Positions 15,977 through 23,334 of a stretch of 23,334 bases of DNA are shown here, piece by piece. How positions within the stretch are numbered: position 1 is the first letter of the stretch; every line of letters begins with the position of its first letter. The DNA comes from Sphaerosporella brunnea. Lineage: Eukaryota; Ascomycota; Pezizomycetes; Pezizales; Pyronemataceae. The notes below the pieces were generated by a model. That model was not told where the DNA came from. It saw nothing but the letters and a program-made list of their open reading frames with translations, and made no database searches. The DNA lies in contig VXIS01000510.1 in NCBI GenBank assembly GCA_008704415.1, forward strand, positions 1-23,334. The letters are read 5' to 3'. Both the position numbers and the translations under genes were made by a program.

Positions 15977-18900
15977 ATGTCGTCTATGCGTGGTATGTAC
16001 CAGCTTCGCCGAAGAACTCAAACTCCACGCACGACCGAAGGGATATCAATTGATTGCGGCGTCTGTGGATAGGGCTGGTGCAGTTCATTGCAGACTTGAG
16101 AAATGCACGGGCACGAGAACTGGAGGAAAAGCGAATAAACAAGGAGCTGGCAAACATTCGGTTAGTTCAGCCCACGAAACCCGCTACGAAACCCGCTGAT
16201 TTATCCAAGGCAAAAGTTCAAAGGCAAACTCTCCGGCAGGCTTTTGTGAAGACAAGGTTATGGTGATCGCTGACCAACTTTGAAGACGGTGGCTTGAATG
16301 GGTACCACAAGAAAAAATATGTCTGCAAGGTAGAACGCACCCCCGATCATTCGCTGAAGCAAGCCCGCTCACCTCCTTAGCTTCTGTATATCTATATTCT
16401 AGGATGGAATGTCGATTTCGGTCACCTAGAAGCCGTAGGTCTCGTCTCCGCGACCAAATACTCCGAAAAGCAGATCGGATACCTGGCGGTTACTCTATTT
16501 TTAAACGAGAAGCACGATTTCTTGCATCTGGTGGTCAACAGCATCAAGAAGGATCTCTTGGACAACAATGAGCTAAACAACTGCTTGGCATTGCATGCCA
16601 TCGCCAACGTGGGAGGACGAGAGATGGGAGAAGCCCTCAGCCCTGACGTCCATCGGCTGCTTATATCACCGTAGGCCACTGACTTGTCGCATTTCTATTT
16701 GTGCAACCGGAAGCTTAAATGTTTCTAGTACCTCCAAGTCATTCGTCAAGAAGAAGGCCGCTTTGACACTACTACGACTCTACCGAAAATTCCCTGGCAT
16801 CATCCAAAATGAGTGGGCGGAACGCATCATATCCATCATGGATGACCCTGACCTAGGTGTTGCATTGTCTGTGACGTCGCTTATCATGGCTTTGGTACAA
16901 GATAACCCCGAGGCATATAAGACCAGTTATGTGAAAGCAGCTCATCGGCTCAAGCGCGTCGTCGTCGATAATGAGTACATTCAAGACTACATATACTATA
17001 AAGTCCCTTGCCCGTGGATCCAGGTCAAGTTATTGAGACTTCTTCAATATTATCCGCCTTCAGGTAAGCATATCTTTTTTCAGCAATTCCATCCAGCTAA
17101 CCCGATTTGTAGAGGATGTCAATATTCAGAACATGATTCGCGACTCGTTACAACATATACTCGACACCGCATCTGACACGCCCAAAAACGTCCAGCAGAA
17201 TAATGCCCAAAACGCCGTACTGTTCGAAGCGATAAATCTAGCTATCCATCTCGATTCGGAGGCTGGACTAATGACCCAGATTGCTGTCCGGTTGGGGAGG
17301 TTTATCACTTCCAGGGAAACGAACGTTCGCTACCTGGGTTTGGAAGCAATGACCCATCTTGCTGCGCGATCTGAAACACTTGAACCGATTAAAAAGCATC
17401 AGAATACAATCATTGGCTCTCTGCGGGATCGAGATATCAGTGTCAGGAGAAAAGCCCTGGATTTGTTGTACAGCATGTGCGACCCAACAAATGCGAATAC
17501 CATCGTCTCTGAGCTCCTCAAATATCTGCAAGGTGCAGACTTCGCCATTCGGGAAGAAATGGTCCTGAAAATTGCTATCTTGACGGAGAAATATGCCACA
17601 GAATATCAATGGTACGTCGACATATCGCTCCGGCTCATTAGCATGGCTGGAGATCACGTGAGCGACGAAGTGTGGCAACGAGTGATACAAATCGTCACGA
17701 ACAACGAGGAGCTGCAAGTATATGCGGCGCAGAACATTCTGCAACATCTGAAGGCTGCCCAATGCCATGAAACTTTGGTGAAGATTGGAGGTTACCTATT
17801 GGGCGAATTTGGCCATCTCATCGCAGATAACCCCGGTTGCAGCCCAATTGAACAGTTTCTGGCACTGCAGTCTAAATTCAACGGATGTTCATCCAACACC
17901 AGGGCTATACTACTTTCGTCATTCGTCAAGTTCGTCAATCTGTTCCCAGAAATCAAGCCTCAGCTATTACAAGTCTTCCGGGCATACAGTCATACCTTAG
18001 ATCCCGAACTACAACAACGGGCCTGCGAATACCTTGCTCTTGCAACGCTGCCAACAGACGAGCTGCTTAGAACCGTTTGTGATGAAATGCCACCTTTTCC
18101 CGAGCGTGCTTCAGCGCTTTTATCCAGATTGCACCAAAAACATGCTGGAACTAGTGACAAGCGCACATGGGTGATAGGAGGCAAAGACGCCAATGTCGAG
18201 AAGAAGGAATTCAATCTCACGCTCAACACTGGCTTGAAACGGACCTTTACGAACAACGGTGCGGGGACCCCCACCAACGGTGGCTTGTCCAGTCCAGCGA
18301 AGCCGGTCGCATTAACTCCGACTCAGGAGTTAGCCGGCATCGATCTCAACGGCAGTGCGGCGAAGAAGCAACCGCCTAATCTTGCCGCGCCCACTCATCT
18401 CAGCCCTGATTGGGAAGTCGGCTATAACAGATTACTCATCAGGTCAGAGGGTGTTCTTTTTGAGGATGGGCAAATTCAGGTGGGGCTGCGATCTGAATAC
18501 AGAGGACATATGGGCTGCATCATCCTTTATTACACCAACAAGTCATCCGCGCCGATAGGCTCGTTCACAACTACAGTCAACAATAATTCGCCCGGACAGT
18601 TGGTGATCAATTGCACCAATATTCCCGATCCCACCGTGCCCGCCGAAAGCCAGACACAACAGACCATAATGCTCGAGGCTCATCAAATATTTTCAGAGGC
18701 ACCTACCATTCGCATTTCGTATCTGGCGGGTGCGCTGCAAGCGCTCACACTCAAGCTTCCAGTGGTTCCAACGAAATTTATGGAGCCAGCGAATCTTTCG
18801 GCGGAAGATTTCTTCAAGCGTTGGAAACAGATTGGAGGTGGCTCTCGAGAATATCAAAAGGTATTTGGGATAAGGATCAAAGGGCATCGGATTGAGCCCC

Positions 18901-19217
18901 CTAGGGCCCGGAGAGTTATTGAAGGGTTCAAGTGGGGCATTTTGGATGGTGTTGATCCGAATGCCAAGAATTTTGTTTGTGCAAGCGTTTTACACACGCT
19001 GGAGGGTGGGAAGTTTGGCTGCCTTTTGCGAGTAGAACCGAACCTAGAAACCGGGGTGAGCATTTACACACTCTGGTCTTTTCGTAATCACTGACAATCA
19101 CTGCAGATGTACCGCGTCACAGTTCGAGCAACGGACGAAAATGTCCCGCCAGTATTGGTGAAGGTCATGGAAGGTCGTCTTGCCCTCGGCTCGCCGCCAC
19201 CTGATAATCAGCGGTAA
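15977..19217 (+). CDS. AP-2 complex subunit alpha (alpha-adaptin), 8 exons, 946 aa
   Basis: Large subunit of the plasma-membrane clathrin adaptor. It binds PtdIns(4,5)P2 and dileucine cargo and recruits endocytic accessory proteins. Exons: 15977-15992, 16073-16160, 16210-16223, 16286-16329, 16381-16670, 16729-17063, 17113-19055, 19107-19217; all phases close. Residues 5-40 carry the conserved GLVQFIADLRNA and RINKELANIRQKFK helices, and YHKKKYVCK (46-54) is the phosphoinositide-binding basic patch. The adaptin trunk runs to ~604, a Gly/Ser/Pro/Ala hinge to ~690, and the appendage (beta-sandwich plus platform) to the end, with the family-typical FFKRWKQIGG. Exon 3 is a 14-nt microexon and intron 3 has a GC donor. 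Introns are 49-80 nt with ctaac/ctgac branch sites. Full length, with no disruption. Confidence 0.93.
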
Positions 19218-19611
19218 TCATGATGATAATACATGTAGGATGTAATGGAGCACCGGATTTTGCTGGAAAATTTTCTGTCGAAAGATACTGCTTATACTGG
19301 CGCCACATGTAACCAAATTGCTTCTGGGGTTTTCTTTCTTTCTGTCTTACTTTCTTGGATTTCTATATTCGCCTATGTACTTTGTTTATTCCATCCACAC
19401 CAATCGACGGCCAAGGTAGTTAGCCAGATCTTGGAATGATACCCTTCTTGAATTGAGTATTCAAATGCCTAGCAATTTACTTGTCATGTTTGGTGCCGCG
19501 TCCCCAACGAAGACTGTGGTCCGTACGAGCTAGCAAACCAGCAAGTGACGCCTTTGCGTGAATATTCCATAGTAAGTGCAGTTGATGAAGGCAATACCGA
19601 CAACACTCTAA
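19218..19611. other. Convergent intergenic region
   Basis: The 394 bp between the stops of AP-2 alpha (+) and the PLP homeostasis gene (-). It must hold both 3' ends. No clear gene: one 64-codon frame (19245-19439) has a hydrophobic run but no other support. Confidence 0.5.
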
Positions 19612-20635
19612 TCAAGCCTTCCGTGAGTTCTCTGGAGCCTTGGCATCACGTTTGGATGGTCTCTCGCCGAAAATAGCTGTTCCAACACTGCAATTCTTTT
19701 CAGCAAACAGCCTTCGTCGCGACCGTAGGGAGAAAGCTCACCGAACATTGGTGGCACCTAACTGAATGGCTTGTTCGAAATCGCTACTCATGCCCATGCT
19801 GAGCTCCAGTTTGATACCCAACTCATTCTCGACTGCGAGAGCAGTCTCTTTTAGTAGCAGGAAGTCTTGGTTCTCCTTTCCTCTAGCCCAGGAATTCGCA
19901 ATGCTTCCAATGGTCATCAACCCCTGGAGTTGAAGGTTTGGGCAAGCTTCTCTGATGTGCCGTGCAATGGGCAGCGCTTCAGATGGATCGCATCCGGATT
20001 TAGAGGCCTCTCCTGTTGATCATCAGCAGCCGCTTCGCAGTTATACTTGAGCAGTTCGTACCAGACGTGTTGACCTGGACGTATACTCGCAGCTTGGGAG
20101 CCTCGGGAGAAGCCGCGACTAAGGCTGCACGTCCTTTTTCCAGGCCATCCGCCTTTTTGGCGGTATCGACGGATTCCACGGCCCAGAGATTAGGGATCTC
20201 CTCGGCAAGCTTGCGACATTTGTTCGATTGCAGTTGGCCAATGAAGTGCCAATCGATGTCGCGAGGAAGAGAACGCGCCTTATCAAGAAGCTCTGGAGAG
20301 GGACAGAGCATTGCATGTATGAGTGATTGAACATGAATACCAAGCAAAAGTCAACTCAGCCCAGCGCACCTTGAACATAGTTCTCTCCCATGTGCCGATG
20401 ACCCGTCTCCTTGTAAAGAGCCAACACGTCTGAAGCTGGCTTCAACTTCGAAACAGCGACCAAACGGACCTGTTTACAGCGCACCCCTAGTCAGCCGTTT
20501 CATGCGCGGATTGGGGGGCGGGGGCGGGGGCGTTTGACGTACTGGATGACTGGGGGATGCAACGGCATTAATTTTGGAAACGACGGCGCAGAGGTTGTCG
20601 ACCAAAGCCTGGGCTCTTGTGGGAGTAGCCTGCAT
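19612..20635 (-). CDS. Pyridoxal phosphate homeostasis protein (YggS/PROSC family), 5 exons, 256 aa
   Basis: Binds PLP in a fold-type III barrel and buffers vitamin B6 and amino-acid metabolism; members show no racemase activity. Exons on the minus strand: 20635-20543, 20469-20370, 20292-20062, 20012-19742, 19687-19612; introns 73, 77, 49 and 54 nt, all phases closing. The start ATG at 20635 gives the usual fungal length. The PLP-binding lysine is K39 in VRLVAVSKLKP. Family signatures GENYVQ (58-63), HFIGQLQSNK (80-89), LMTIGS, LSMGMSSDF and VGTAIFGER are all present. Intron 1 carries a run of G-rich blocks. No gene symbol is certain for this organism. It converges with AP-2 alpha. Confidence 0.93.
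20513..20554 (+). promoter_or_regulatory. G-rich tract (possible G-quadruplex) in intron 1
   Basis: Runs of 6, 5 and 5 G separated by single C (20513-20530) are followed by another run of G at about 20552. The tract lies in intron 1 of the minus-strand PLP gene, so the transcript carries C-runs and the template strand carries G. This could fold in DNA. Only the sequence pattern supports it. Confidence 0.35.
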
Positions 20636-21180
20636 ATCTGGACTTTCGAGAGTAGGTGGTGGTTAAAGAAGGTGGGGCGCGATGAGGAAAAGAAAGGGTT
20701 ATGTAAGTAAGTAGATTCGCCTTTCGTCCGCCTTGCATCAGCGGCGCATGCAGACTGGGGGGGAATCTCGACGACGATACCTCAACCACCAGACGTCCGA
20801 TTACTACCAAACTCAAAACCAAGCATTGTGAGATAGTAGAGAACAAAAAAGAATCGTCAAGAATCAAGAAAACATCCAGGGCGCCCAGCGACGAGCCCAG
20901 CTCCATAAGCGACGCTCCAAACCCGCTGCAAACCAACCTACGCACTGCCGAGCCCCCGGGGTCGCTCAGGCTGACAGCGATGTACCAGTGCGAGGTCTGC
21001 TGTCTCCTCCTAGATCCTGCGGTAATGGTGCAGCGCACTCGGCATCTTCCTATTGCTACCTTCGAGTCCGGTTCTGACGGTTGGGTGGGGATGTGGGTGT
21101 GGGACCGGTGTTTTCAACCTGTATCTATATGGTACGAGTGACCACCCGTGTGGTGACCACACGGTGTGGAGTCATTAGTA
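20636..21180. promoter_or_regulatory. Upstream region of the PLP gene, with an 8-bp palindrome
   Basis: Must hold the PLP gene promoter, reading leftward. ccgtgtgg (21146-21153) and ccacacgg (21157-21164) form a perfect inverted pair around tga, with further accac/gtggt repeats beside it. This could be a dimer-binding site or simply sequence next to the transposon target. No TATA box stands out. The 156-codon minus-strand frame at 21038-20568 overlaps exon 1 in another frame and is a shadow. Confidence 0.3.
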
Positions 21181-23334
21181 CAGCGCCACTTAATGTAAAG
21201 TCATATGGTGCAAGGCGCTTTAGCCCCAGACCTTCGGGGTTTTGGGGTTACCCGGAGCAAACTAGCATTATTTGGCTGTGGTGCACGCGAGCGCGCGGCG
21301 GGGTGGACCTTTTCTCGATCGCAATTCTACGTCCTACGTCCCCGCCGAATTTACGTTACATTACATTACGCGATGGGTAAAATCACAATCCTCGACGAGG
21401 GCAAGGTAGTGGGTTTCCAGCTCAAGGAAACTGCGGAAGATAGTGAAAAGGGGAGAGCAGTCTTCTCGCGCGTCGAGCTTCCACCGGGAATTTCAAGAGA
21501 GGAGGTGGAAATTGTGCGCACTGGCTGGCCGCAGTCTGCGCGCCTCCGGCAGCGCTCCGATGCGCGGCTTGACAAGATCAAAAGCGTGATCTTGAAAGAA
21601 GGTATGGTGCGCCACCTGTTCAACAGATCGCAACCTAACTAAACCTCGCAGCCTGTGCAGATCTAAAGCGGATCTTGACGTTGAAAACCCTGCGGCCTGC
21701 TGAAAACGAGGGTGCCGACCGAAAGTGATTGCTGCAAGTCCAGGCCTTCCTCAACTTTCAACTGACGGGGTTGAAGCGGAGGTTCTTCAGACAATCCCGG
21801 AAGATTCTAGCATCAATGGTGGCTGCTGGTGACAACAAAGGACAGTGGGTGCGGGAACGGATCATGCGTCAAGAAACCCACTGGGTTCGCTATCGCACGT
21901 TCTTTTGCAGCCAGCAAGGACGATTTCCAAAGCATTTAGACAAGTTGCTGGATGAAGGAACAATCCTTTTTATGCGAGAGTACCTGAATGAGCACACGGA
22001 GGGAATTACCGCCCAGAAACTGGCTCAGACGATAGTGGGCTTCTGGAAGATGCAGGGAATTGCGGCGGGGGTCACCGAAGACGCGGTCTGCGAGACACTT
22101 AATAGTTCGACGGCTCGGCGGCATCTGAAGAAGGAAGGATTCCACTGGAAAGACCTCACAAAAGGCCTTTATAAGGATGGACACGAGCGTCATGATGTGG
22201 TAGACTATAGAGAGCACAAATTCCTTCCATTGATGGCTGAACTCAAACCTAAAATGGTTGAATTCTACCTCGATCAAGATCTTGTCAGAGCGCACGTTCC
22301 AAATACCGTTGGTCCAGGAGAACGTCCTATCGTACCGACGTACCAAGACGAGTCAACCTACAATGCAAACGATGGACTGAGTAAGGGCTGGGTGACAGAG
22401 GAATGGTACCCTTTACGTCCAAAAGGTGATGGAGCTGGGATTAATGTTTCTGACTTCACCACACCAGCCGGACGGCTTCGTGCTCCGCAAGGAACGCATC
22501 CTAACCGTCTGCCAAAATTCGGCTTGGCTGAAGGTTGGCGTAAAGACCCTGCGCAAGCGGCTATGTTCCTGGAGTGTGGAAAAGGGACATGGTGGAACTC
22601 TGATCGTCTCATCGAGCAACTTGAAGAAGTTACCATCCCGTTGTTCGATCTCGCGTTCCCTGGGTGCCAAGCTCTCTTTATTTTTGACAATGCAACCCTC
22701 CACCGCAGCTATAAAGATGATGCGCTACGAGTACAGAACGTCAACTTGTACCCTGGGGGAAAGCAGGCGATAATGCGATCTGGGTGGAACCAACGGAATG
22801 GACGCGAACAGGAGATGGTCTTGCCTGATGGAAAGGCCAAAGGGGCAAAGATGATCCTTCAAGAGCGCGGTTTGTGGGATGCGGGGTTGCTCGTACAGTG
22901 CAAAGACGTACACGACTCAAGTCGATTGAACCCAAATTGCCTTCAGGGTTGCAATCGCTGTGCGCGCGGGCGCCTTGCTATGGAACCAGACTTTCAAGCC
23001 CAAAGGTGTCGTGTGGCAGAGGTCATTGAGAAGCACGGCCATTTGGTTACCTTTCTACCAAAATACCACCCCGAGCTCAACCCAATTGAGTACATCTGGG
23101 GCCGGTCAAAGATCTACGCTCGCAAGCACTGCGAATATTCGCTCTCTGCGCTTCGTGAAATGGTTCCCAAGTGTCTTGGACAAGCAGTTGTGACAGACAA
23201 GATCGTGTTACAATTTTTTGCCCGAGTGGAGCGCATCATGGACGCTTATCGTCATGGGGAAAAATATGGAACACTGGCATTCAAAGAGCGTGTATATAGA
23301 AGTCACCGCAGAGTGGGCGACGGGGGTCTGTAAT
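21181..23334 (+). mobile_element. Second DNA transposon (left end and transposase), cut by window end
   Basis: The putative left end is CAGCGCCACTTAATG at 21181, directly after TA (21179-21180), as in Tc1/mariner-like elements. It is ~190 bp upstream of the transposase start. The right end lies outside the window, so the TIR cannot be checked. The element lies ~550 bp upstream of the PLP homeostasis gene and points away from it. Confidence 0.5.
21373..23333 (+). CDS. DDE-superfamily transposase of a fungal family with a large insert (3 exons, 614 aa)
   Basis: Best model: exons 21373-21601, 21652-21724 and 21791-23333. Intron 1 (50 nt) has gtatgg, a ctaac branch and cgcag. Intron 2 (66 nt) has a weak gtgatt donor, a ctgac branch and cttcag; it removes the TGA at 21726-21728 in phase. 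If intron 2 is not used, that TGA ends a 101-codon product and the rest starts at the ATG at 21816. Catalytic residues are D287 (YQDEST), D400 (FIFDNATLH) and E534 (HPELNPIEYIWG). The 133 residues between the last two include a C-x3-C-x2-C cluster, against ~34 in Tc1/mariner. The C-terminal MDAYRHG ... YRSHRRVG is typical of a family abundant in fungal, especially mushroom, genomes. The stop falls one base before the window end. Confidence 0.8.

Noticed and set aside
17268..17768. 166-codon minus-strand frame inside AP-2 alpha
   Set aside because: Antisense shadow of a conserved exon.
19245..19439. 64-codon frame with a hydrophobic segment after AP-2 alpha
   Set aside because: It lies in the 3' flank of two convergent genes with no family resemblance; hydrophobicity comes from T-rich sequence.

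Overview
The window is nuclear DNA of a filamentous ascomycete, most likely Pezizomycotina. Three host genes carry short spliceosomal introns (49-80 nt) with fungal branch sites. They encode the alpha subunit of the AP-2 clathrin adaptor, a PLP homeostasis (YggS/PROSC) protein, and a Cys-rich CxC-repeat protein of a type I know from ascomycete genomes. The rest is rich in transposable elements and has several premature stops that a C-to-T change could create. Species cannot be named from sequence alone.

Layout. (1) Positions 1-3915 form one long inverted repeat centred near 1958; no arm mismatch was seen apart from a small asymmetry at the centre. The centre is an AT-rich minisatellite built on ATGATT-like units. 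The outer parts are opposed copies of the 5' half of a DNA transposon, and the left copy is cut by the window start. (2) The right-hand copy is complete: 2631-6035 is a 3.4-kb Tc1/mariner (IS630)-type element with 97/100-bp terminal inverted repeats and TA on both sides. It holds two convergent genes: a DD34E transposase (+, 3247-4221) and a three-exon gene (-, 5683-4291) for a 428-residue protein with a C-terminal SAM-like domain. A second gene is not expected in this superfamily, and this is the most interesting system here. (3) On its right the element abuts a Ty3/Gypsy-like retrotransposon on the minus strand (6036-9652): 5' LTR, primer-binding site, gag and protease, then truncation before reverse transcriptase. 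(4) 9653-14100 is a graveyard: a decayed gene with PB1-like and AT-hook-like parts, a TTTACACC motif cluster, homopolymer tracts, an LTR-like segment, a 732-bp element with 62-bp TIRs and a MULE-like zinc-finger fragment, and a 517-bp inverted-repeat element. (5) 14121-20635 is the host-gene segment: the Cys-rich protein (+), a doubtful small ORF (+), AP-2 alpha (+, eight exons with a 14-nt microexon and a GC-AG intron) and the PLP homeostasis gene (-, five exons), convergent with AP-2 alpha. (6) 21181-23334 is the left part of another DNA transposon, whose transposase (614 aa if two introns are removed) ends at the window edge.

Functionally the host genes are unrelated: endocytosis, vitamin B6 homeostasis and probable metal binding. 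The transposons account for most of the other structure. Exon coordinates were derived by hand from reading frame, splice consensus and remembered family sequence; no alignment or expression data were available.
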